Source: Nostoc sp. FACHB-973
Lineage (GTDB): Bacteria > Cyanobacteriota > Cyanobacteriia > Cyanobacteriales > Nostocaceae
Direction of reading: 5' to 3'
Assembly (NCBI RefSeq): GCF_014698115.1
Contig: NZ_JACJSJ010000081.1
Coordinates: forward strand, 1 to 38,570
DNA length: 38,570 nucleotides
Below the pieces are notes generated by a model, which was not told where the DNA came from, ran no database searches, and was given only the letters and a program-made list of their open reading frames with translations. Positions 30,478-38,505 of this stretch are shown one piece after another. The position numbers and the translations under genes are program-made. Every line of letters starts with the position of its first letter. Position 1 is the first letter of the stretch.

Positions 30478-31402
30478 TTTCAATCCTCAATCACCTAGTA
30501 AGGTAATTGTCACCCATATAATCTAGCACGTACTGCTGGTAAATTCGGTTTCAATCCTGAATGTTTCAATCCTCAATCACCTAATAAGGTAATTGTCACC
30601 CTGTTCACTTGGGTTATGTCGTTATGTCCTCTGTTGTTTCAATCCTCAATCACCTAATAAGGTAATTGTCACTTTGTTTTACTCTTCTGAATATTAGTTG
30701 TGTGTTAATGTTTCAATCCTCAATCACCTAATAAGGTAATTGTCACGGACAGAGGGAGAAATTGCAGTAACTTTTGTGAATGTTTCAATCCTCAATCACC
30801 TAATAAGGTAATTGTCACGGATTCTCCTTTTTTATCCGCCGCAGGGCGTTGGCGTTTCAATCCTCAATCACCTAATAAGGTAATTGTCACTTTGGTATAT
30901 TTAGATTGAGGTGAGTGGTGGCTGTTTTGTTTCAATCCTCAATCACCTAATAAGGTAATTGTCACATTACTCAAAAAGCAATTATTACAGAGACATTACC
31001 TGTTTCAATCCTCAATCACCTAATAAGGTAATTGTCACGTGTTTTATTCATCTCTTAATTGGGTAGGTTGGAAGTTTCAATCCTCAATCACCTAATAAGG
31101 TAATTGTCACAAATCAATCACTGCACCTAATCTTGATTTTTCGCGTTTCAATCCTCAATCACCTAATAAGGTAATTGTCACATTCCAATAAATCGAAACC
31201 ATTAAGAGAGGTTGCGTTTCAATCCTCAATCACCTAATAAGGTAATTGTCACGACAGGTATCTACTACCAGATACGGCTTTCAAAGCGTTTCAATCCTCA
31301 ATCACCTAATAAGGTAATTGTCACTCGGAGATGCCGGGGAATGTCCAAGGAACCATCAGGTGTACGTTTCAATCCTCAATCACCTAATAAGGTAATTGTC
31401 AC
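30477..31402 (-). CRISPR. Type I-C-associated CRISPR array: 13 repeats, 12 spacers
   Basis: Twelve identical 37-nt repeats starting at plus-strand bases 30563, 30636, 30710, 30782, 30854, 30929, 31002, 31074, 31145, 31216, 31288 and 31366, plus a degenerate one at 30477-30513. Repeat ends on plus: GTTTCAATCCTCAATC at the left and GGTAATTGTCAC at the right. The transcript is on the minus strand (repeats end GGATTGAAAC). Spacer lengths from the leader side: 41, 35, 34, 34, 35, 36, 38, 35, 35, 37, 36 and 49 nt. Each repeat folds CAATTACC-TTATTA-GGTGATTG (8-bp stem with one G.U), leaving AGGATTGAAAC as an 11-nt 3' tag, as expected for Cas5c cleavage at the stem base. Degeneracy of the left repeat places the leader at the right, next to cas7. 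Confidence 0.97.
30516..30543 (-). promoter_or_regulatory. Candidate mnmA promoter inside the last CRISPR spacer
   Basis: On the minus strand TTTACC (30543-30538), 16-nt gap, TTATAT (30521-30516). Transcription would begin about 7 nt downstream, inside the terminal repeat. This last spacer is 49 nt, 8 nt longer than any other. Weak match to consensus. Confidence 0.35.
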
Positions 31403-31629
31403 AACGGTGCTTCAAACTCTTTGAAAATACAAGATCTACATAAGAGTTTGCGCGGATGCCTAGACGATATCTCATTCCAGTAGATAGAGCAAACAGCTAA
31501 AATGCTCAAACCCTTACCAGGTAAGGTGCGCGGGTAGTTGGAGTACGCCGATTGCCTGAAGATAGACCATACAAGAGTTTCAAGCTTACTCATAGTTAAT
31601 TCGTTTTAACACCCACCCATTCGCGCATT
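31403..31629 (-). promoter_or_regulatory. CRISPR leader
   Basis: 227 bp between the cas7 stop and the first perfect repeat, upstream in the direction of array transcription. No CDS is supported here; a 64-residue minus-strand frame (31399-31593) runs into the repeat and has no recognisable domain. Confidence 0.6.
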
Positions 31630-32490
31630 TCAAGCTAGTCTAGTTAATGTCACCCCATCTGGTAAGTCATTACCGTCTACTTCTATGGTGTAATCAGAAA
31701 AACTGCGAGATACATCAGTATTTGCTTCTATTTGCAGTTTATCAAAAAGCTGATGGACAGGGGCATTACCATATTTAGCAGCGTGAGTAAAGACGTAAAG
31801 CCCACGACAAGCCATGAATCCACGTGAAGAGGAGCGATCAAATTCCCAAGCCTTGATTAATGCTTCCCAGAATAGTTCTAAATCACGCTGGGTAACAGAC
31901 TTTGCAGCTAAATGAGGATTATAGAAAATATGAGCTTTGTACAAACCATAGGGTAAAATTTCTTTTCTTCCCATAGTTTTATTTTCTCTATTTTCACGCT
32001 CCTCTGTAGCAGCACACCGTGTAATAGTAATGGATTGAGGAAGTACGGGTTTAATACTTCTGGCAAAACTAATTTGCATTGGCCCCCATACTTGACCAGC
32101 TTTTAAACCAATAGAAAGAACCGCACCAAACATTCTTATATCATAGAAATTTTGCTGCATCCATTCAGCAACCTTAGCTTGCTGCTCTGGCGTACCTTCT
32201 TTTTCGGGGAAATTCATTGCTACGTAGCCACGTTTTATTGTTTCTCGTAACACTCCACCCTGTTCAATAAAAAGCTTGTAAATTTCTGGTTTTTCCTCGT
32301 CCTTACCTACCATTTCTACATAATTACGTACCTTGCGCTTGAGGCAAGCATCAGTCACTAATCCTTGTCTAGTTTGTGGATCGATTCGGGGTTGGTTACC
32401 AGCATCAGGGTCGCCGTTTGGATTGCCGTCAAGACAATCAAACAGCAAGATAGCATCGTGTTTTTTAGTGGGATCTAAATGTGTAGTCAT
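31630..32490 (-). CDS. cas7c: Type I-C Cascade backbone protein Cas7 (Csd2)
   Basis: 286 residues. RAMP-type backbone subunit that binds the crRNA spacer in the type I-C Cascade. The Csd2 signature LFDCLDGNPNGDPDAGNQPRID at the N-terminus and the central VRNYVE, IRMFGAVLSIGLKAGQVWGPMQI and LPYGLYKAHIFYNPHLA segments are typical. The start ATG at 32490 is 2 bp after the cas8c stop, so the two are translationally coupled. Last cas gene before the leader and array, co-directional with them. Confidence 0.96.
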   Translation of the reverse strand: MTTHLDPTKKHDAILLFDCLDGNPNGDPDAGNQPRIDPQTRQGLVTDACLKRKVRNYVEMVGKDEEKPEIYKLFIEQGGVLRETIKRGYVAMNFPEKEGTPEQQAKVAEWMQQNFYDIRMFGAVLSIGLKAGQVWGPMQISFARSIKPVLPQSITITRCAATEERENRENKTMGRKEILPYGLYKAHIFYNPHLAAKSVTQRDLELFWEALIKAWEFDRSSSRGFMACRGLYVFTHAAKYGNAPVHQLFDKLQIEANTDVSRSFSDYTIEVDGNDLPDGVTLTRLA

Positions 32491-32492
32491 AA

Positions 32493-32996
32493 TTATTCCT
32501 CTGATTTAGTAAAAAATTCAGCCCTACGAATACCCCAGCCGAAAAAAAAGCAGGCTTGAGCTTTGACGTTAAAGGTGTCAGGTAAATCAATAGATGGGTC
32601 AAAATTTCCGCCAAACTTAGCAAATTCCTTGTCTAGTTGGGTTTTGATGTAGAACAGCGAACCACTACCTTCTTTTTCCTCTAGGTGATGAGCAATACAG
32701 CCGTAATATAGACGAGGGAAAACTTGAGCAGGTGTTGTTGATAGCGCCTTTAACGACCTTGTAACGTTAGTATCTTCCTTCTGTGGTTTTGGGTTTTGTG
32801 AATTTTCTTTTTCTGGTTTTTCTTTTTGTGAATTTTGCGCTGTCATTTGCGCTCTGTGCATCAAAAATGCGATACGTCCCAAAATATAAGCTACTTGTTC
32901 TGGTGTGAGGCGTTTATCTAATTCAGGTAATGTTGGCATAGAGTCATTGGTAGTGAGATAAAAAGCTAAAGCTTGCGATCGTTCGAGCGATCGCAT
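32493..32996 (-). CDS. Candidate internally initiated Cas11c small subunit within cas8c
   Basis: In characterised type I-C systems a small subunit is translated from within cas8c. In frame, the ATG at 32996 has AGGA 4 nt upstream and would give 167 residues including the LGRIAFLMHRAQ helix region; an ATG at 32939 (148 residues) is the alternative but has no Shine-Dalgarno. This is inference from the family, not a separate open frame. Confidence 0.4.
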   Translation of the reverse strand: MRSLERSQALAFYLTTNDSMPTLPELDKRLTPEQVAYILGRIAFLMHRAQMTAQNSQKEKPEKENSQNPKPQKEDTNVTRSLKALSTTPAQVFPRLYYGCIAHHLEEKEGSGSLFYIKTQLDKEFAKFGGNFDPSIDLPDTFNVKAQACFFFGWGIRRAEFFTKSEE

Positions 32997-34211
32997 TGCA
33001 TCCTGTTCCTGACAAATTCGGTTCATAATCCGGATGGCATATTCATCTGGCAGAGGTGTACCGAGCAAAGCAGCTTTAACTAAAGCAGTGGTGATTTTAT
33101 CGGTGTACTCTTTAGCAGGCTCAAAAAATGCAGCGTTACGCAGTACCCATAAAGGTTTAGGTTTTGTGTGAGATGTTAATTGTTGACATTCAACAAATTG
33201 TTTGACGCTAGATTTGACTTGCTCAGGTGTGCGTTCATCCCAACTGCTAACAGCAATTCTTCCCTTATTACCCTTGAGTGCGGCTAGATAAAAATGACGA
33301 GATAGAATGCGATCGCTTGGCAGATCGCTTGGTTTATCAGGAGCGACAAAGATACCCTGAGCAGCTGATGGAGCATCCCATAATTGTGGGTCAATACCTT
33401 CACCTTCCACATCTCCCCAGAAGACAAATGCCTGTCCGCCAATCTTTTTATGATTAGTATCTCTAGACAGCAATATTTCTAGAACTTTGTTAAACCCGAT
33501 AGCAGCCTCAAACCCAATAGGTGCATTGGCATTACCTTCCCACCCATGTGATTGGTAAGCTGCTTTATCAAAACTGGTAATAGCAGCACCAGAAGTAGAA
33601 GACCCTGGTACACCTTTGACCATCATGGGCATCTTGCGGCTGACAATGTTAGTGTTTTCACCTGTGAGTAGGCAGATACCAGAGATTGTGTCTTGCTTGC
33701 TGGCATAATACTCTCCCCACCATTTTTTGATAGCTGGTCGCTTTGTAACTTGCTGACCGTTGAACATAAAAACAAATCTGTCTCGACACCACCAAAACTC
33801 ATCCCGTTCAGTCTTTGATGGCAATCTCTCAGATAGTTGTTTAGTAACTTCCTCAATGTTGCGTTCGGTGACAAATTTATATACTAATCTCGCGCCCTCA
33901 TCACTAGTTTCTGTTATACATTTTTCTAATAACTGTAAATAGAGATTATGGCGTTTCTCTCCTCTTTCTCCAACACCAAAAACATATTCTCCAGCATCAT
34001 CAATCAACAGTGATTCATCACTATTGCGTCGTAAGTCTGGTACTAACAAGCGTTGTCCTGGTTTTGATTTACTACTTGGTTTTTTAGCAGGTGTTTCCAG
34101 AAGTAGAAAAACACCATCTGGTAAATTAACCTGCCAATTCACAACTAACTCTGCATATCCTAAGGGAGATAAATTTAAATGTTTACTGAGTTCGTAGAGT
34201 TCCTTTAGCAT
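32493..34211 (-). CDS. cas8c: Type I-C Cascade large subunit Cas8c (Csd1)
   Basis: 572 residues. Large subunit responsible for PAM recognition in type I-C Cascade. The N-terminus (MLKELYELSKHLNLSPLGYA) and segments such as CLLTGENTNIVSRKMPMMVKGVPGSSTSGAAITSF (a Csd1 hallmark, here split over about residues 195-230) identify it. The C-terminal part (TPEQVAYILGRIAFLMHRAQ onward) corresponds to the Cas11c-like small-subunit domain, probably also made separately. Its ATG lies inside the end of cas5c (ATGCTAA overlap, 7 bp). Confidence 0.95.
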   Translation of the reverse strand: MLKELYELSKHLNLSPLGYAELVVNWQVNLPDGVFLLLETPAKKPSSKSKPGQRLLVPDLRRNSDESLLIDDAGEYVFGVGERGEKRHNLYLQLLEKCITETSDEGARLVYKFVTERNIEEVTKQLSERLPSKTERDEFWWCRDRFVFMFNGQQVTKRPAIKKWWGEYYASKQDTISGICLLTGENTNIVSRKMPMMVKGVPGSSTSGAAITSFDKAAYQSHGWEGNANAPIGFEAAIGFNKVLEILLSRDTNHKKIGGQAFVFWGDVEGEGIDPQLWDAPSAAQGIFVAPDKPSDLPSDRILSRHFYLAALKGNKGRIAVSSWDERTPEQVKSSVKQFVECQQLTSHTKPKPLWVLRNAAFFEPAKEYTDKITTALVKAALLGTPLPDEYAIRIMNRICQEQDAMRSLERSQALAFYLTTNDSMPTLPELDKRLTPEQVAYILGRIAFLMHRAQMTAQNSQKEKPEKENSQNPKPQKEDTNVTRSLKALSTTPAQVFPRLYYGCIAHHLEEKEGSGSLFYIKTQLDKEFAKFGGNFDPSIDLPDTFNVKAQACFFFGWGIRRAEFFTKSEE

Positions 34212-34870
34212 ATTGCCACTACTCCATCAACCATAGTCAAAGGAGCAAATTCTACAACAACCTTACCCTTAACAAAGGTATTGTTTGACTTCCAGAAAAT
34301 ACTACCTTTGCTATCGGGTATAAAGTGTAATTCTTTAGGCATTAATCCTAAATCAGTTACACCTTTTAACTCTGAAGCTGGTATATCCTCAGCAGATGGA
34401 TAACTAAAGAAAGCTGGAAACTCTCGACAACCAAAATAAGGTTGACGGTAACATTGCCCTCGTTCAATTCGCCGCTTAATTTGTGCTGAATATTTATCAG
34501 ATAAATCATCAGCATCAACAGTTACATCAAAGTTAAAATCAACAATGTAGGCGACATTTTTAAGAATTACGTGATTGCGTTGAGCGCGATCGCTTGTAGC
34601 GTAATAATTACCAATACCGTCCTTTTGCATCCAGCTTTTGGCAACTCTGGGGCTTTGTTTGGATTCGACCATATTACGCTGCATGGTTACAGTTTGAATG
34701 GGGTTCAATACTGTAATTTTGTTAATTTTATACTTAATTTCTGGTTTCCAGAAGATTGATTCCAACATCCCTACAGCGGCCGTTGGTGTCAGCGTTAAGT
34801 AAGTGTGCGGCTCTGCTTTATACTCTGGACGCGTAAATAATGCCCATTCTCCCCAAAACTTGACTTTCAT
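34205..34870 (-). CDS. cas5c: Type I-C Cas5 (Cas5d/Cas5c), crRNA-processing endoribonuclease
   Basis: 221 residues. In type I-C, Cas5 replaces Cas6 and cuts the repeat hairpin at its base. The N-terminus VKFWGEWALFTRPEYKAEPHTYLTLTPTAAVGMLESIFWKPEIKY contains the conserved aromatic/basic region and Tyr/His/Lys residues of the active site area (Tyr20-His24 region). CYRQPYFGCREFPAFFSY is the glycine-rich part. It starts 42 bp from the divergent cas3. Absence of cas6 in the locus agrees with this role. Confidence 0.95.
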   Translation of the reverse strand: MKVKFWGEWALFTRPEYKAEPHTYLTLTPTAAVGMLESIFWKPEIKYKINKITVLNPIQTVTMQRNMVESKQSPRVAKSWMQKDGIGNYYATSDRAQRNHVILKNVAYIVDFNFDVTVDADDLSDKYSAQIKRRIERGQCYRQPYFGCREFPAFFSYPSAEDIPASELKGVTDLGLMPKELHFIPDSKGSIFWKSNNTFVKGKVVVEFAPLTMVDGVVAIC

Positions 34871-34912
34871 GATTTACTATACAAACTAGTTAGTTAATGA
34901 TGGTAACAACGT

Positions 34913-36991
34913 ATGGAATTTTTGGCAAGAATCACTGAAGACAAAAGAAAACAGTTGTTGTCACGGCATTTACTGGAGGTTGCTCAAAGATGCTCAGATA
35001 TTGTGCCTGAACAATTCCGAGATGTTGCCTACTATGCTGGGCTGTGGCATGACTTAGGAAAGTATAGGCAGGAGTGGCAAAATTATTTATCAGGAAAAAG
35101 TAAACGTATTCCCCATGCAGCTCATGGTGCGATGTTGGCACAGATGATAATGAATTCTGATAAGATACCAGCGATCGCTTATATCATCGCAGGTCATCAC
35201 ACAGAGTTACGCCATAAACTGCATCTTAAGTCGGCAAATTTTGAGGAAAAAGCCCAAGGGTGGGAACAAGCACAAGAAGCAGCAAAACAAGAAATACCGA
35301 ATTTTATCCCCGAACAATTTCCCGATATCAACCTGCAAGACAATAATCGGCGTGAATTTGCTATTAGAATGTTATTTTCTGTCTTAGTAGATACAGATAG
35401 ATTAAATGCTCAAATATTTGAAAGCCTCCAAAATTGGGAGGCTTCGGCTTCGTGCGTTGATTTACAATACAGTTTCAATCCTCATTGTTTTAATCCTCCC
35501 AGCCCAGAACAAGCAAGCACTGAGATTAATCGGATTCGCAATGTCTTTGTTGAATATTGTATCAGTGCAGCGGAGCTACCAAAAGGTATATTTCGCCTAA
35601 CTGGTGCTTGTGGAGTAGGCAAAACTATTGCCAGTGCCAAATTTGCAAGACTTCATGCCAAAAATCATAATATGAGTGGGATTGTTTATGTTGGGCCACT
35701 CAAAAGTATTATTGAACAAACAGCCGAGGTTTATCGAGGTTTATTTGGCGAAACTAATGTATTGGAACATCATTCAGGCTTTGAACCGAAATTAGAAGAT
35801 GTTAAGGAATATAAGCTAAACACTGAACGATGGGACAAACCACTTATTGTTACTAGTGGTGTACAGTTTTACGAAAGCTTATTTGCTAACTCTCCATCAA
35901 AATGTCGGAAGTTACAAGGGCTGATTAATAAAGTAATTTTAATAGATGAAGCGCAAACCATACCTGGTCATTTAGTTAGACCAATTTTAGATGTACTAAA
36001 TGTCTTGGTGCAAGATTGGGGATGTACTGTGGTACTAATGAGTGCTACACAACCTGCTTTTGGAAATATCATTGAAGATAATGCTCACGACATTATTCCT
36101 GATGAAAAATCCAGTGATTTTTTTAAACAACTAAACCGTGTAACTTACCGCTTTGTTGAAGATATTTGGAGTTGGGCTGATATAGCTCAAGATATCGAGC
36201 TATCAAAAGAACAAAAAGTTCTAATCATTGTGAACACTACTAAATTAGCACGTGAAGGTTACTACGAATTATCAAAGATGATTCCTGGAAACTGGTTTCA
36301 TCTTAGTTCTAAAATGTGTCCCGAACATCGCTCTCAGGTATTATCACAGGTACATTCACTTCTTAATCCTGGTGAATCTGAATCTTGTTTTCTTATCAGC
36401 ACTCAAGTAGTTGAAGCTGGAGTAGATATAGACTTTTCTAGAGTTTACCGTCAATTAGCACCCCTTGATTCTTTGGTTCAGGCAGCCGGAAGGTGCAACC
36501 GACAGGGGCTAAAAAGTAAGGATAAAAGCATTGTTACAGTTTTTAGGATGAGTGCAATAGATCCCCCTGGTTATGAGGTGGGTATTCCTATTACTAGAGG
36601 TATTTTAAATAGGTTTGATTTAAATGAAAATTTACTAGAAGCAATAAACCATTATTTTGTTAGCTATTTTCATGAAAATTTGGATGGAGGTCAAGAAATT
36701 GTGAATTTAATAAATTCTTATAACTTTCCTGAAGTAGCTAAACGTGTGAGTGTAATTGATGATTTAAATCAAATTTCTGTAGTTGTGGATTGGAGCAAGG
36801 GAAAAACTCTTGTTGAAAACTTAAAAGATAAGGACTCTCTGAATGAATCTGATTGGAGACAGGTACAATCATTTAGTGTAAATGTCAGACCAAAAGAAGA
36901 GAAATTACCTATTGATAAATTAAGTAATGGACTTAATGTTTGGATTGGAACTTATAATAGATGCGGGATAATGACTCCTGCTGAATCATGA
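34913..36991 (+). CDS. cas3: CRISPR-associated nuclease/helicase Cas3 (HD + SF2 helicase)
   Basis: 692 residues. N-terminal HD nuclease: AGLWHDLGKYRQEW (His46-Asp47), HAAHGA (68-73), GHH (94-96). SF2 helicase: Walker A TGACGVGKTIASAK (about 230), LIDEAQTIPGH (DExH/Q box, about 343), MSATQP motif III, STQVVEAGVDIDF motif V and QAAGRCNRQG motif VI (about 521). The C-terminus ends YNRCGIM.., as in many type I-C Cas3 proteins, so it seems complete. Role: recruited by Cascade to nick and unwind target DNA. It is transcribed divergently from cas5c across a 42-bp gap, so their promoters must be very compact or lie inside coding sequence. Confidence 0.96.
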   Translation: MEFLARITEDKRKQLLSRHLLEVAQRCSDIVPEQFRDVAYYAGLWHDLGKYRQEWQNYLSGKSKRIPHAAHGAMLAQMIMNSDKIPAIAYIIAGHHTELRHKLHLKSANFEEKAQGWEQAQEAAKQEIPNFIPEQFPDINLQDNNRREFAIRMLFSVLVDTDRLNAQIFESLQNWEASASCVDLQYSFNPHCFNPPSPEQASTEINRIRNVFVEYCISAAELPKGIFRLTGACGVGKTIASAKFARLHAKNHNMSGIVYVGPLKSIIEQTAEVYRGLFGETNVLEHHSGFEPKLEDVKEYKLNTERWDKPLIVTSGVQFYESLFANSPSKCRKLQGLINKVILIDEAQTIPGHLVRPILDVLNVLVQDWGCTVVLMSATQPAFGNIIEDNAHDIIPDEKSSDFFKQLNRVTYRFVEDIWSWADIAQDIELSKEQKVLIIVNTTKLAREGYYELSKMIPGNWFHLSSKMCPEHRSQVLSQVHSLLNPGESESCFLISTQVVEAGVDIDFSRVYRQLAPLDSLVQAAGRCNRQGLKSKDKSIVTVFRMSAIDPPGYEVGIPITRGILNRFDLNENLLEAINHYFVSYFHENLDGGQEIVNLINSYNFPEVAKRVSVIDDLNQISVVVDWSKGKTLVENLKDKDSLNESDWRQVQSFSVNVRPKEEKLPIDKLSNGLNVWIGTYNRCGIMTPAES

Positions 36992-37142
36992 GTGTATTAA
37001 TAGCAAGTTAAGACTGACATTGCCTCCCCCCCCCGTGCTTCACGCACGATTATCATTTTCATAAAAGCTATTTTGGGTATTTTGACTTATTGACAAAATG
37101 CGCTTTATTTCAAAAAATTACAAATGCTCAGAGTGCGATCGC

Positions 37143-37292
37143 TCATTTGATACAGTTGTCATTTTCTTGATTTTCACATCTAGGTATATCAATTAGTTCA
37201 GCATTAATATCTGACGAGAATAAAAATGGAAACTCTGCGGCAATCAATTCCCACTGTTGCCATGTCAAATTGCTACAGTATGCTTTAGTCAT
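37143..37292 (-). pseudogene. N-terminal remnant of an IS5-type transposase
   Basis: ATG at 37292 gives MTKAYCSNLTWQQWELIAAE, the usual opening of IS5-family transposases (MxKxYxSxLTxxQWEL), then an unrelated ending of about 29 residues to a stop at 37143. The catalytic domain is absent. The surrounding 36992-37381 holds no other gene, only a C10 run at 37025-37034 and a CGTGC/GCACG hairpin. Confidence 0.6.
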
Positions 37293-37381
37293 TCGCTTAC
37301 AAGGTGCTGTTATCTACAAATCTCAATATAATGTTTGTGAGTTTTTTTACAATACACCTTACTTTTAAAACATCGTCTAAT

Positions 37382-38284
37382 ATGTCTAGTGGAATACCAA
37401 GTCAAATTATTCGATTTCAGATATTCTCCTTGTTAATGGGAGGATGTTTAGCGGTGCTTGCCAACTCTACCCCAGCACAAGCACAAATTTCCAACAGCAA
37501 CCTGCTACTGGCTCAACAAGAAGGTGAACCTTTACCGCCAGTTCCCTTTGGTCAAGAATCACCACAGTTACCACCGGCGGAACCAGCACCAACTTATCAA
37601 CCTGAGCAGAACTTTCAGCCCTCCCAACCAGCGCAGATTTTTCAACCTGAGCAGAACTTTCAGCCTTCTCAACCAGCGCAGATTTTTCAACCTGAGCAGA
37701 ACTTTCAGCCTTCTCAACCAGAACAGTTTAGTCAATATAACCAAAACTTTGAACGCTATTTAGTTTTCGTTGATGGTAGTGATTTTCAGACTCTACAACA
37801 AATACGTCAGCTTGAACCCAGTGCTTACATTCGAGAATACCAAGGACGTAATGTAATTCAATCAGGAGTTTTTACTAGAGTATCTAACGCTCAACAACGA
37901 GTGAATGAGCTAAAGTCACGAGGTATTTATAGTACACGAATCATCGGTTTTGCTAACGGACGGGAAATAGGTTCTATTGATGGAGATAATAGACGTTTTA
38001 GCGGCGATCGCAATAATGGAAATATTCCCAAACAAACCTCTAGATATTATGTCGCCATTCCCACCACTTCAGAACAGTTACCTGCGATCGCTGCTCAAGT
38101 TAGACAAAATTTAGCCCGATTCAGCCAAGATTTAGGACGATCTGGTGGAGTCCTTGAAAGGAGGCAACCACGAGGTCCACACGTAGCAGTAGGACCCTTC
38201 GCTGACCGATTACAAGCACAAGAATGGAATAAGTATCTGCGAAATATAGGATACGGGGATGCCAGGGTTTATTACGGAAAATGA
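37382..38284 (+). CDS. Secreted protein with SPOR-like domains
   Basis: From the ATG at 37382 (300 residues): signal peptide (IIRFQIFSLLMGGCLAVLANSTPAQAQ, cleavage likely after AQA), a Pro/Gln-rich region with three near-perfect 15-residue units (QPEQNFQPSQPAQIF; 45-bp DNA repeat), then two SPOR-like modules: YLVFVDGSDFQTLQQIRQL..AYIREYQGRNVIQSGVFTRVSNAQQRVNELKSRG and YYVAIPTTSEQLPAIAAQV..GPHVAVGPFADRLQAQEWNKYLRNIGYGDARVYY. SPOR domains bind denuded peptidoglycan, so a cell-wall or septum role is likely. The in-frame extension back to 37304 would precede the signal peptide and is dropped. Confidence 0.83.
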   Translation: MSSGIPSQIIRFQIFSLLMGGCLAVLANSTPAQAQISNSNLLLAQQEGEPLPPVPFGQESPQLPPAEPAPTYQPEQNFQPSQPAQIFQPEQNFQPSQPAQIFQPEQNFQPSQPEQFSQYNQNFERYLVFVDGSDFQTLQQIRQLEPSAYIREYQGRNVIQSGVFTRVSNAQQRVNELKSRGIYSTRIIGFANGREIGSIDGDNRRFSGDRNNGNIPKQTSRYYVAIPTTSEQLPAIAAQVRQNLARFSQDLGRSGGVLERRQPRGPHVAVGPFADRLQAQEWNKYLRNIGYGDARVYYGK

Positions 38285-38386
38285 AAAAGTCTCCAAGGGA
38301 ATTGCTACCGCTAACAGAACCGTTTCGGTGAGAGGCGATCGGTTCACGCTGATTGTTGCCTATCGTCACTGACTCTGGCGTTAGCG

Positions 38387-38492
38387 ACCAACATCGTAAT
38401 GTTGATGACCAATATTGTAATGTTTTGTTACCAACATCATAATGTTGATGACCAACATCGTAATGTTAGCGACCAACATTATAGTGTTAGGG
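38387..38492. repeat. Five tandem 21-22-bp units, each a mini-palindrome
   Basis: Consensus ACCAACATCGTAATGTTGATG; units begin at 38387, 38408, 38430, 38451 and 38472. Every unit has AACAT facing ATGTT (one GTGTT, one AATAT). Confidence 0.93.
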
Positions 38493-38505
38493 ACTAATAC
38501 CGTTT

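Noticed and set aside
30076..30498. 140-codon plus-strand frame opposite mnmA
   Set aside because: Antisense shadow; mnmA motifs on the other strand are unambiguous.
31212..31424. Plus-strand 70-codon frame in the CRISPR array
   Set aside because: Its repeated peptide (RFNPQSPNKVIV) is just the CRISPR repeat translated.
31399..31593. 64-codon minus-strand frame in the leader, considered as a cas2 or toxin remnant
   Set aside because: No Cas2 or other motif, and it runs into the first repeat; best read as leader DNA.
37021..37050. C-run followed by CGTGC/GCACG hairpin as a terminator for cas3
   Set aside because: Only 5 bp of stem and no T run on the plus strand.
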